Shown here piece by piece: positions 8,916 to 17,331 of a DNA stretch of 39,389 bases. The stretch is from a bacterium. Its GTDB lineage: Bacteria > Planctomycetota > Planctomycetia > Kolteriales > Kolteriaceae. Location of the stretch: the NCBI GenBank assembly GCA_019753235.1, contig JAIELF010000064.1, positions 1-39,389 on the forward strand, read 5' to 3'. A program made the translations under genes and the position numbers. The notes beneath the pieces are model-generated. The model was given only the letters and a program-made list of their open reading frames with translations, made no database searches and was not told the DNA's origin. The first letter of the stretch is position 1, and the number at the start of each line of letters is the position of its first letter.

Positions 8916-10289
8916 TCAACCGATGAGAAGGTTTTCTTTCGCGTACTCGACGCGTCGATGGCGAACCTCGCGCGAGACGAACACCGCCAAGGTGATCGGC
9001 CCGATGCGACCAATGTACATCAGAATAATGAGGACGATCTTCCCCATGTCGCTCAGTTTTCCTGTGATACCTGTCGACAGGCCGACCGTTCCGAGAGCAG
9101 AGAAGGCTTCAAACGTACAGTCCCGAAACAGCGACGGCGAACTGGCAAGTTTCGGATTGGCTGCCTCGGTCATTAAGAGAAGAACGATCCCCAGCGTGCA
9201 GACAAACAGATACAGCAAGATGATCGCGATCGCTCTTTCAATGAGATCGCTGGGAAGCGTTCGCCGATAGATCGTGACCTCGGCTTCGCCTCGCATGCGG
9301 GAAAGCGAGCTGTAGATAACGCAGGCGACGGTGGATGTTTTGACGCCGCCCCCCGTCGAACAAGGAGAAGCTCCGATGAACATCAGCAGGATGATGACAA
9401 AGAGCGTCGCCTCGGACATTTTTTCAATGGGGAGGGTGTTGAAGCCCGCGGTCCGGGGCGTGGCGGCCTGGAAAATGGCGGCCAAAAACCGTTGATGGAT
9501 CGGCAGGTCGGCCATGGTCTTGTTCCATTCCAGAATCAAAATCATGATCGCCCCGCCGACGAGAAGGACTGCGGCCATGGTGATGACGACTTTGGTCTGC
9601 ATCCGGAGTTGGTGCCAATCGACCCGGTTCCGCGAGGAGAAGAGTCTCCGCGCGTCTTCATAGGTGGGAAAACCGATCCCGCCTAAAACCAAGAGCCCCA
9701 CGATCGTCAGATTGACGGTCACATCGCCGACGTACCTGCAGAGATTGTCGTCATAAAGGCCGAAGCCGGCGTTGCAGAAGGCCATGATCGAATGAAAGAC
9801 CCCGAAGTAGAATGCTTTCTCCAAAGGCATGTCCGCATAGAACCGGGCACACAAAAGAAGAGCCCCGAGTGTTTCGAGCGTAAACGTCACTAAAAGAATT
9901 TGCCGAAGAATGCCCCACGAATCGAGCCCCCCCAAGCCGAGGGTCTCGCTCAACACCGATCGGGCCCGAAGCGTCTCGGCCGAGCCGAAACTGAGTGTCG
10001 CCAACGTCGTGATCGTCATGATCCCGATCCCGCCGATCTGCGCGAGCGCCATCACCAGCACTTGGCCCGTGAGGGAAAAATCGTTGCCGATCGATCGGCT
10101 CGCCAGGCCGGTGACGCAAGTCGCACTCGTGGCGGTAAAGATTCCGTCGATGAGCCGGATCGGATCTCGGCCCCCCGCGCCCGACATCGGCAGGGTGAGA
10201 CACAAGCCCCCTACGGCTATGAGCAGGATGTACCCCAACACCACCGTTCGTGCGGGATAAACAGCCAGGGACCCGACGTACTTGACCAT
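8916..10289 (-). CDS. ktrB: KtrB/TrkH-type potassium channel subunit
   Basis: Integral inner-membrane K+ translocating subunit with four membrane-pore-membrane repeats. The 457-residue length matches KtrB. All four selectivity-filter glycines are visible: CVTGL (G61), NAGFG (G175), RTAGFN (G282) and GTVGLS (G403). The intramembrane gating loop of the third repeat, GASPCSTGGGVKTST (306-320), is well conserved. Many hydrophobic segments alternate with short basic loops, as expected. The start ATG 10289 has AGGAG fourteen bases ahead, a long spacing, and no other in-frame start lies nearby. The gene is divergent from guaA across a 431-base gap and is followed after four bases by ktrA. Ion choice (K+ alone or K+/Na+ coupled) cannot be read from sequence. 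Confidence 0.95.
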   Translation of the reverse strand: MVKYVGSLAVYPARTVVLGYILLIAVGGLCLTLPMSGAGGRDPIRLIDGIFTATSATCVTGLASRSIGNDFSLTGQVLVMALAQIGGIGIMTITTLATLSFGSAETLRARSVLSETLGLGGLDSWGILRQILLVTFTLETLGALLLCARFYADMPLEKAFYFGVFHSIMAFCNAGFGLYDDNLCRYVGDVTVNLTIVGLLVLGGIGFPTYEDARRLFSSRNRVDWHQLRMQTKVVITMAAVLLVGGAIMILILEWNKTMADLPIHQRFLAAIFQAATPRTAGFNTLPIEKMSEATLFVIILLMFIGASPCSTGGGVKTSTVACVIYSSLSRMRGEAEVTIYRRTLPSDLIERAIAIILLYLFVCTLGIVLLLMTEAANPKLASSPSLFRDCTFEAFSALGTVGLSTGITGKLSDMGKIVLIILMYIGRIGPITLAVFVSREVRHRRVEYAKENLLIG

Positions 10290-10720
10290 CGGTGAACAAG
10301 GGACTCCTATGGATGCTCGTGGGGGAACGTTTGGCGATCATGGGCGCGATGCGTTGCTGTTGCCGAGCCGATCTCAACATGCGACGAACAAAAACCGGCC
10401 GCACGCGTCACAGAGTAAAACGATGACCGCGATGGGATCATCGGGCAACACGCCTTTCGATCCTGGTGAAAGATGGGTATCTCTATCTCCCTCTGAGTAG
10501 TCCAAGCCCTGCGACGACAGGCACCACGCAGGTAAGAAACCCGCTTTCTCCTTGCCGCCCGGCCATCCAAGCTACCCAGGGGTTTGTATGCAACACCAGC
10601 AGGGTCAACAACAACCACCCGGTCCTAAGAACGTCGTTCGATTCATACGATAGATTTTTGGTCCCTTTCTCCATTTTGGAATGGGACCTTCCCCCAGAAC
10701 CGAGCAAAGGGAAGCTAAAC
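10290..10720. promoter_or_regulatory. Divergent ktrB-guaA region with guaA leader hairpin
   Basis: 431 bases without a supported gene. An open frame joins upstream into guaA from 10466, but it encodes Ser/Pro/Thr/Asn-rich sequence without family resemblance. Close to guaA lies a two-tier hairpin at 10660-10688: outer GGTCCC/GGGACC and inner TCCA/TGGA with a 3-base loop. It ends about 18 bases before the AAGGGAAG ribosome site. It may be a leader structure. I could not match it to a purine, guanidine or other riboswitch from memory, and no T tract follows it. Confidence 0.4.
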
Positions 10721-12298
10721 GTGTCCGTCAGTCCGTCGGTGAAATCCCAGCCGAACGAGTCCCGCCAAATGATCCTGGTGTTGGACTTCGGGTCGCAATA
10801 CGCCCAGCTCATCGCCCGGAGGGTCCGCGAGCAACAGGTCTATGCCGAGATCGTTCGGCACGACCTCCCCGCGTCGCGCGTGGCGGAACTGGCACCGAAG
10901 GGTTTGATTCTCTCCGGCGGTCCCTCCAGCGTCTATGAAGCCGGCGCCCCGAAATGTGACCCTGCGATCTTCCAACTCGGCATCCCCATCCTGGGAATCT
11001 GTTATGGAATGCAGCTTGTCTCGCAGTCACTCGGTGGCGTGGTCCGCTCGGCACCGGCTCGCGAGTATGGTAAGACCCCGCTTTCGATCACCGGTAACGA
11101 CCCACTGTTTTTTGGCTTCCCCCGAACGACCTCTGTTTGGATGAGTCACGGCGACCAGGTCGGCGAAGTCGCTCGAGAGTTCCTTTCGCTGGCGCAGACG
11201 CCCACCTGTCCCATTGCTGCCGTCAAGCATGAATCGATGCCGATCTACGGCTTGCAGTTTCATCCCGAGGTCGCTCATACCCCCCAGGGACAAACGCTGC
11301 TTCGCAATTTCGTCATCGATGTTTGTGGATGTCGAGGCGATTGGCGAATGAGTTCGTTTCTCAATGAGGAGATCGAACGGATCCATCGACGAGTCGGGAC
11401 CAAACGCGTTATTTGCGGGCTCTCGGGAGGGGTTGATTCGTCGGTGACGGCAGCACTCTGCTACCGGGCGATCGGCTCGCAATTGACCTGCATCTTTGTC
11501 GATAACGGCCTGCTCCGCCAAGGGGAACGCGAACAGGTCGAGGCAACTTTTCGAGATCATTTTCAAACCGATCTGCATGTCGTCGATGCCAGCGAGATTT
11601 TCTTGAGTCGGCTCACCGGCGTCGAAGATCCACAAAAGAAGCGGACCATCATCGGCCACACGTTCATCGACGTCTTTAAGAGGGAAGCCGAGCAAATCGA
11701 CGATGCGCACTTCTTAGCACAGGGAACGCTTTATCCGGATGTGATTGAAAGTGGCTCGTCGGTCGACGGGCCTGCCGCCACCATCAAGTCGCATCACAAC
11801 GTCGGCGGACTCCCTGCCGAGCTTGGTTTCGAACTCGTCGAACCGCTCCGCGATCTTTTCAAAGACGAGGTCCGCCGGCTTGGTGTGGAACTCGGTTTGC
11901 CTGATACGCTCGTTTGGAGGCATCCCTTCCCTGGACCCGGTTTGGCGGTGCGATGTCTGGGCGGGGTCACGCCCGAGGGCCTAGCCCTCTTGCGACAGGC
12001 CGACGCCATCTTCCTCGACGAACTTGTCTCTTCGGGTACCTATCGGCAAGTCGCACAGGCTTTTGCCGTTTTGTTGCCGATCAAATCGGTCGGCGTCATG
12101 GGGGATGGACGAACGTACGATTCGGTCATCGCGCTTCGAGCAGTCACCACGACCGACTTTATGACGGCCGACTGGGCCGACCTCGACCGTGAACTTTTGC
12201 ATCGCGTTTCGACCCGCATCATTAACGAAGTCCGCGGCATCAATCGCGTAGTTTACGATATTTCGACCAAACCCCCCGCCACCATCGAGTGGGAATAG
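10721..12298 (+). CDS. guaA: GMP synthase (glutamine-hydrolysing)
   Basis: Cytosolic enzyme that converts XMP to GMP using ATP and glutamine-derived ammonia, the last step of guanine nucleotide synthesis. From GTG 10721 the product has 525 residues, the same length as the E. coli enzyme. It carries a class I glutamine amidotransferase domain (nucleophile C94 in GICYGMQLV, His-Glu in FHPEV), the PP-loop ATP pyrophosphatase signature SGGVDSS, and the C-terminal dimerisation domain ending KPPATIEWE. The GTG has AAGGGAAG seven bases ahead; the alternative ATG at 10466 would add 85 unlike residues. All hallmark residues are present, so the enzyme should be active. It leads a plus-strand run with the M50-like gene 167 bases on. 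Confidence 0.96.
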   Translation: MSVSPSVKSQPNESRQMILVLDFGSQYAQLIARRVREQQVYAEIVRHDLPASRVAELAPKGLILSGGPSSVYEAGAPKCDPAIFQLGIPILGICYGMQLVSQSLGGVVRSAPAREYGKTPLSITGNDPLFFGFPRTTSVWMSHGDQVGEVAREFLSLAQTPTCPIAAVKHESMPIYGLQFHPEVAHTPQGQTLLRNFVIDVCGCRGDWRMSSFLNEEIERIHRRVGTKRVICGLSGGVDSSVTAALCYRAIGSQLTCIFVDNGLLRQGEREQVEATFRDHFQTDLHVVDASEIFLSRLTGVEDPQKKRTIIGHTFIDVFKREAEQIDDAHFLAQGTLYPDVIESGSSVDGPAATIKSHHNVGGLPAELGFELVEPLRDLFKDEVRRLGVELGLPDTLVWRHPFPGPGLAVRCLGGVTPEGLALLRQADAIFLDELVSSGTYRQVAQAFAVLLPIKSVGVMGDGRTYDSVIALRAVTTTDFMTADWADLDRELLHRVSTRIINEVRGINRVVYDISTKPPATIEWE

Positions 12299-12402
12299 AG
12301 CCGGCCAAACGGTTGGGAAATTCCTCTTTTAGCGAGGCCTGCGAACTTCTCGGCACAACGGAGAAAAAACTCATCTTGCATGCCGGCATTCGAGATTAGA
12401 AT

Positions 12403-12442
12403 GGGACAGCCCGCCGCGTCAGGAGCGGCGGCGCAGGGTCCC
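12403..12442 (+). promoter_or_regulatory. GC-rich leader hairpin before the M50-like gene
   Basis: A two-tier stem: outer GGGAC (12403-12407) with GTCCC (12438-12442), inner CCGCCGC (12411-12417) with GCGGCGG (12425-12431) around a 7-base loop. It lies between guaA and the start at 12466. No T tract follows, so it is not a classical terminator, though it could attenuate or stabilise the mRNA. Confidence 0.4.
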
Positions 12443-12465
12443 ATCAAAATGGCCGGCAGAAAACG

Positions 12466-13467
12466 ATGAGTGATGCAGCACCCGAAGATGCCCCCGTCCG
12501 CTGGGATCAGCAATCGTGGTCCTTAGGTGTCGGGCAAGTACTTGGCTCGCGTGTTCGGTTTCATGTATCGACCCCCCTATTTCTTTTAGCACTGGCACTG
12601 AGTTGGTTGGGCTGGCCCGGCTTGCTCTTAGCTTTGGCGCTGCTGTCGGCCATCGTCATTCATGAAGCGGGGCACGCCGTGACCCGTTGGGCACTGGGGG
12701 CGGGGCAGGACGATTTGGTGATTTGGCCCATCGGCAGCATGCGATTCGGAGGAATGGCTGGTCGACCAATCGAGACCACGCTCATTCTCTTCGGCGGACC
12801 AGCCTTGAATCTCTCGGCATGTTTGCTTTTGCTCCCTCTCCTCTTTCTTCTGGGACATCTCGACGAAGAGATTTGGAATCCACTCGAAGTGCTGAGTGTT
12901 TGGCATGGTGCCAGCAATCCCGCCAGCTTTGTCGGCCTCCTGTTCAAGGCGAACTACTGGTTGATGCTCGCGAACTTGTTACCACTGTATCCTCTCGATG
13001 GCGGACGAATGATTCGCGAGCTGGCGGGAGTTCGACTTCCCCCGTTGCATGCGACGGTCGTTGCCGTTCTGATTGGATCGCTGGGGGGTATTCTTTTATT
13101 CTCAGCCTCGCTTTGGTTTCACTATCCTTGGATCGCCCTTCTCGGCGGGTTTGTAGTCCTGACGTGTGCGCGAAGGTACCGCCAATTGGAGATGATGGCC
13201 GAGAATCAAGAGAACGAGTTCGGTTACGATTTCTCTGAGGGATACACCAGTCTCGAAAAAAGCATGACACCTATGACGGGCCCGGGAGGCCGATCGCTTC
13301 GCGGAGCCATCTCTCAATGGTGGAATGAAAGGCAACGTAAACAATCCGAGACCATCGAAGCCGAGCTCGATCGGATCCTGGCGAAGATTCACGATACCGG
13401 CATTACCAGTCTCTCACGCACCGAAAGACGCATCCTCACACTGGCCAGCAAGAGACGCCGAGGTTAA
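12466..13467 (+). CDS. M50 site-2-protease-like membrane metallopeptidase
   Basis: A 333-residue integral membrane zinc protease of the M50 group, which cuts substrates within the membrane. The zinc site is complete: HEAGH at residues 66-70 in a hydrophobic helix, and the third-ligand motif YPLDGGR with D178. Hydrophobic segments lie at about 36-64, 105-130, 160-180, 193-215 and 218-235. No PDZ or CBS domain is evident. The last ~90 residues are polar and basic (RWNERQRK-like helical region), probably cytosolic. This arrangement suits the S2P-related 'site-2 protease family' that is common in bacteria, and the substrate is unknown. ATG 12466 lacks a strong ribosome site. It lies between guaA and surE on the same strand. 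Confidence 0.88.
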   Translation: MSDAAPEDAPVRWDQQSWSLGVGQVLGSRVRFHVSTPLFLLALALSWLGWPGLLLALALLSAIVIHEAGHAVTRWALGAGQDDLVIWPIGSMRFGGMAGRPIETTLILFGGPALNLSACLLLLPLLFLLGHLDEEIWNPLEVLSVWHGASNPASFVGLLFKANYWLMLANLLPLYPLDGGRMIRELAGVRLPPLHATVVAVLIGSLGGILLFSASLWFHYPWIALLGGFVVLTCARRYRQLEMMAENQENEFGYDFSEGYTSLEKSMTPMTGPGGRSLRGAISQWWNERQRKQSETIEAELDRILAKIHDTGITSLSRTERRILTLASKRRRG

Positions 13468-13545
13468 CCTCGGTATTGTTCAAGGTCATCAGCCAACACC
13501 TCGCGGATCGAGACGATCCGGCGGAACACCACGGAACCATCAAGC

Positions 13546-14337
13546 GTGCAGATTCTCTTGACCAATGATGACGGCATCCTCGCGACCGGGATACGCGAGC
13601 TCCACCGTGTGCTTGAACGATTGGGGACGGTGACGATCGTCGCGCCCGCATCAGAGCAAAGCGCCGTCGGGCACAGCATCACGTTGATGAATCCGCTGTT
13701 GGTGCGTGAAGTGCACGAAGAGGGAAAAAGGATTGGCTTTGCCGTCGAGGGGAAGCCGGCCGACTGCGTGAAGCTTGGTCTGGTGCAACTTCTTCCCGAG
13801 CCACCCGATCTCGTGGTCAGCGGGATCAATGCCGGCTCTAACGCGGGAATTAATGTTCTCTACTCGGGGACAGTGGCGGCCGCCATCGAGGGGGCATTCT
13901 TCGATGTCACTTCCATCGCCGTCAGTCTCACGCAGCCGGAAGACACACATTATGCACAAGCGGCCGAGATTGCCGTCGGCGTCATCCAGCAGATCCTCGC
14001 CCAGAAGCCGGGCAAAGGCGAACTCTTCAACATCAACATTCCAGACCTTGCCAAAGGACCGCCGGTGGGGATCCGAGTCGCTCGGCAGGCGCTCACCTGT
14101 TATCGCGAGAGTTACGAAGCTCGGCGGGATCCGCGCGGGCGACTCTATTATTGGCTCTTGGCCGACCCGCTTTTGGCCGATGACGATCTCTCGGCAGATA
14201 TGACCGCTCTATCGCGTGGCTACGTCACGGTGACGCCACTTCACTTCGATCTAACCGATCGCGAACGGATCGAGCGGATGAAAAGTTGGTCTTGGTCCAC
14301 CGAAGGAATGTCGCCTGGCAAGGAGCGGCATTCGTGA
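13546..14337 (+). CDS. surE: 5'/3'-nucleotidase SurE
   Basis: Divalent-metal-dependent acid phosphatase acting on nucleoside monophosphates, a stationary-phase survival protein in other bacteria. The 263-residue product starts with the signature QILLTNDDG (metal ligands D8, D9) and has S39 in the EQSAVG segment and N95 in the SGINAGSN motif, the remaining metal ligands. The length is typical (250-265). The start is GTG 13546, with only a weak GGAA ahead. The stop TGA at 14335-14337 overlaps the GTG start of the next gene by three bases, indicating translational coupling. The context of guaA and surE in one direction hints at nucleotide metabolism, but the genes between and after them do not support a strict operon. 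Confidence 0.94.
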   Translation: MQILLTNDDGILATGIRELHRVLERLGTVTIVAPASEQSAVGHSITLMNPLLVREVHEEGKRIGFAVEGKPADCVKLGLVQLLPEPPDLVVSGINAGSNAGINVLYSGTVAAAIEGAFFDVTSIAVSLTQPEDTHYAQAAEIAVGVIQQILAQKPGKGELFNINIPDLAKGPPVGIRVARQALTCYRESYEARRDPRGRLYYWLLADPLLADDDLSADMTALSRGYVTVTPLHFDLTDRERIERMKSWSWSTEGMSPGKERHS

Positions 14338-14840
14338 TTCGCTTACTTGCGGGAACAGTCGCGGCACTGGTCGTGGTGATCCTCTTTTGGTGGTGGGTAT
14401 CGCCCCGGTTAAGCATTCCCGCTTGGCAAGTCGGCGCGATCCCGATGGCAGTAGCGGGATTGATCGTCGGCCGACTCTCCCTCTCCCGATTCCGGTGGGG
14501 AACGGTTTGCCTGCTGGCGGTCGTCTCGGTGCTCTTGGGAACTTGGTGGCCGACACATCAAAAACTGATCAGCGGGGCGGCCGCTCCGAATCAAACCATG
14601 GAACAGCAGCTCATGGAGGCGATCACCCGCATGCAGGAGGGCCAAACGGATCTGGAACCGGCCCTTCCCCCCAAAGCGATTCCATCCGTCCCGTTATCGC
14701 TTAGCCTCCGCGTCGCGGGCGAACAAGCCGCGCGCGATCCGGTTCCCATGGCAGGCCATCTCGCGCTTGCGATGATCATCGGTTTGCAGGCGGTTCGTCT
14801 CTCTCGTTCGCGATTCTCTTCGGATTCGTCCGCGAAGTGA
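14334..14840 (+). CDS. Small membrane protein coupled to surE
   Basis: A 168-residue protein I do not recognise. Three hydrophobic helices are visible at about residues 2-22, 27-45 and 50-66, giving a compact membrane anchor. A polar region (about 70-130, with Gln/Glu-rich helix and Pro-rich stretch) follows, then a weaker hydrophobic segment near 140-155 and a basic, serine-rich tail. GTG 14334 shares bases with the surE stop (GTGA) and has AAGGAG eight bases ahead, which clearly defines the start over an ATG-like frame at 14286. Tight overlap with surE suggests the two are made together. No function can be assigned. Confidence 0.7.
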   Translation: MIRLLAGTVAALVVVILFWWWVSPRLSIPAWQVGAIPMAVAGLIVGRLSLSRFRWGTVCLLAVVSVLLGTWWPTHQKLISGAAAPNQTMEQQLMEAITRMQEGQTDLEPALPPKAIPSVPLSLSLRVAGEQAARDPVPMAGHLALAMIIGLQAVRLSRSRFSSDSSAK

Positions 14841-14931
14841 CTTATCTGGGAAAGGGAATCAGCCATGGAACATCTACGCCGGCAGAGTCGACTCCACTTT
14901 GACTCAGCCCCGATGGAAGCAACCGTTCTGG

Positions 14932-17220
14932 TTACGGTGTCGGCGATTCAAGGATGATTTGGTCGTACGCTTTGCGGGCGACGTCATAAGCGGCCTCGGC
15001 CGCGGGGCGCTCGTCGGCGCGAATCGCGTTTACTTTCGATTGCCAACAGACATCGACCGCCTTTCGACACCACTCCGCCGACGCCTTCGAGCCTCGAATC
15101 GGCGCGCCAGCCACTTCGACAAAGACGGGGTTAGTATGCGATGACGCAAAAATACGGAGTGCGATCCAGCTCGATCGTTCGATCGGCACATCAAACGACA
15201 AGTCTTGCAGCGAGCCGTCCGCCTCGATTTCTTTTTTGGCCGCCACTTTGCCGTTCACGATCAACTCAACTGGAACCTTTCGCGTTCCCGCGATTCGGGC
15301 TCGCTCGACGTGCCAATAGGGTTGCTCTTGCAGATGCCGACCCCGAATGCGAACGGCATCCGGATCGTTCGGATCTTCCTTCAGCAACGCCGCCACTTTG
15401 GTCTGGACGCGAACCGGGCGCGGAGCATCCAACGACAATACCTTTTCACCCACGCCGACCCCATCGACCGAAAAATCGACCAGATGGCTGAGCCCGTCAC
15501 AGACATACGACCGACCTGCCTTGATGGCATCGGCCCAGCGATCGAAAGTCAATGGCCCGTCGAGCTTGACATAGCCCCGTCCCAGACCAACCCGTTCGCC
15601 GTAGACACAAGGGAAATCGGTCTCACCGCTGACGACGGCGCGGTAACCACAGTTGAGGGTGTGGTACCAAATATTGAGTTCCCACACGATGGGGGTATCC
15701 ACCGCAGAGATGAAATCGCAAGCATCGTGCACGACATCAATGATGTACTCGTTGGCACCGATGCCATCGAATTTGGGCATTTCCAGATTGGGGAGTTCGG
15801 TCGATTGACACGCCAGGCCCGCTCCTGAATGGGAGAAGCCCACCACGCCTCCTTGTTTCTTCCCCCATTGCAGAATCGGCAGATCCCAGCTTGGCCACTG
15901 CTCGATCTTCTCTGTCCCCGGAAAGTCATCCTCCTTGAGTCGAATCAAACAGAGGTGCCCCGCATGCGAAGAAGGGAATCCCGAGACTTCCACATCATAG
16001 CGAAGGAGATAGTTGGGAAGCGACAGATCGTGCGTCTTCCCCTCGAAGAATCCCTTCTGGTAGTACCAGCATGGCCCCCACGAGAGACAACAGCCGATAT
16101 TGAGATCTTCCCCCACACAGTGGCGGAACATGTCCGCCGGCAGCACCCCCTTCGTTGGATTGTCGTAATGCGCACAGCCGGCCGCGTGGATGTGATGATC
16201 GCCCGAATACCAACCCATCGGTCGAAGATGAATCCAACGCTTCAGCTTGAACGACTCGCTGGAAGCGGTGCTCTCGGGGACATGAACAGAACGAGACTGA
16301 ATCACATACTCCGGCCCGCGTGAATAGGTGACGTTGTAGTCGCCAGGAGGCAACATCACGCTCTCGCCATCGCCGCGATAAACCTGTGGATGAAAGAAAA
16401 AATCAGGAGCCAATCGCCTTGTCTGCGATGGATAAACACGCCCGAACTTATCACGAAACTCGAACCAACCGGTCGTCGGCGACCCATCCGTATCTGCCAG
16501 ATGAAGGACGACCTGACACGCGGGCCGGGCGTGAAACAAGATCGGCGTATCGCTTCGAAAGCCGATATCCTGAGTCGCTTGTCCCACGTGAAACTGAATC
16601 GACGCCTCGCGATCCCCCGCGTCGCGACAATAAATCTGGGCAATACGATACTCGACCTTCAAGCCCGACAGCGCCGGCGACAAAGGCCGAGAGTTGAACA
16701 GGGCGACATCCAAAAATCGATCACGGAGCTGGTCTGCCGTGATCGTCACGGCCGGGTCCGGCGTATTGTCCGTTCGGCGAACCATCGGTTGGGCGTTGGG
16801 GCTATCGAGCTTCAGCTCGGCAGTGACGCCCGCCATATTCAGAACCTTGACGATGAAGTTTCGCCAGCCATGTTGAGCGAGTTCCTTAGCGACCGGGCCC
16901 GCTTGACTTTTGACTCGGCTCTCGGGATTGATCTCGACAACCGCCAATGTCAGTGGATCAAGGATCTCTTGCATTCCTCGGACAATCTCTTCGTCGTTGG
17001 TGCCGGCCGCGGCTTTGTCGATGGCGGCCAACGTCTCCTTCGAAAGAGGCTCCCCGAGAAAATCCATGGCCTCGGCCAATCGACGAACCTGCGCCACCAA
17101 AGGCTGCGCCGCGACATCGGACACGATCGGCGGAGCAGGGTCAACGGCGAAACCTGGACCCGTCAGCAACAGCGTTACCGACCAAACTCCGAACATCACT
17201 CGAACGTTTCCACCATTCAT
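14932..17220 (-). CDS. Secreted CehA/McbA-like metallohydrolase
   Basis: A 762-residue exported protein. Residues 1-25 are a signal peptide (FGVWSVTLLLTG core, cleavage near FAVDP). About 300 residues of beta-rich N-terminal sequence follow, including a PPGDYNVTYSRGPE strand like carboxypeptidase-regulatory or Ig-like folds. The catalytic part begins at SGDHHIHAAG (D341, H342, H343, H345), a PHP-type metal site as in CehA/McbA hydrolases, with FSHSG and DVVHDACDF further on supplying later ligands. Relatives include carbaryl hydrolase and many uncharacterised secreted proteins. The substrate (phosphoester, ester or carbohydrate) is unknown. ATG 17220 has AGGGG seven bases ahead; an upstream frame to 17298 is unneeded. 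It lies 111 bases downstream of the M48-type gene on the same strand. Confidence 0.78.
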   Translation of the reverse strand: MNGGNVRVMFGVWSVTLLLTGPGFAVDPAPPIVSDVAAQPLVAQVRRLAEAMDFLGEPLSKETLAAIDKAAAGTNDEEIVRGMQEILDPLTLAVVEINPESRVKSQAGPVAKELAQHGWRNFIVKVLNMAGVTAELKLDSPNAQPMVRRTDNTPDPAVTITADQLRDRFLDVALFNSRPLSPALSGLKVEYRIAQIYCRDAGDREASIQFHVGQATQDIGFRSDTPILFHARPACQVVLHLADTDGSPTTGWFEFRDKFGRVYPSQTRRLAPDFFFHPQVYRGDGESVMLPPGDYNVTYSRGPEYVIQSRSVHVPESTASSESFKLKRWIHLRPMGWYSGDHHIHAAGCAHYDNPTKGVLPADMFRHCVGEDLNIGCCLSWGPCWYYQKGFFEGKTHDLSLPNYLLRYDVEVSGFPSSHAGHLCLIRLKEDDFPGTEKIEQWPSWDLPILQWGKKQGGVVGFSHSGAGLACQSTELPNLEMPKFDGIGANEYIIDVVHDACDFISAVDTPIVWELNIWYHTLNCGYRAVVSGETDFPCVYGERVGLGRGYVKLDGPLTFDRWADAIKAGRSYVCDGLSHLVDFSVDGVGVGEKVLSLDAPRPVRVQTKVAALLKEDPNDPDAVRIRGRHLQEQPYWHVERARIAGTRKVPVELIVNGKVAAKKEIEADGSLQDLSFDVPIERSSWIALRIFASSHTNPVFVEVAGAPIRGSKASAEWCRKAVDVCWQSKVNAIRADERPAAEAAYDVARKAYDQIILESPTP

Positions 17221-17331
17221 GGGATGACCCCTGCTGTATCCACGCATGTGCTCCACATCAAAGAAAGTATGACCGACCGGCGAAGCCGTTGCAATCATCG
17301 AGCCTGTCGAAAGCCCACAACGGGGCTTCCC

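Noticed and set aside
10636..10655. tRNA T-loop-like GTTCGATTC
   Set aside because: The flanking bases do not pair into a T stem and no acceptor or anticodon stem can be drawn around it.
10466..10720. 85-codon N-terminal extension of guaA
   Set aside because: GTG 10721 gives the exact family length and has a good ribosome site; the extension is low-complexity and contains the leader hairpin.
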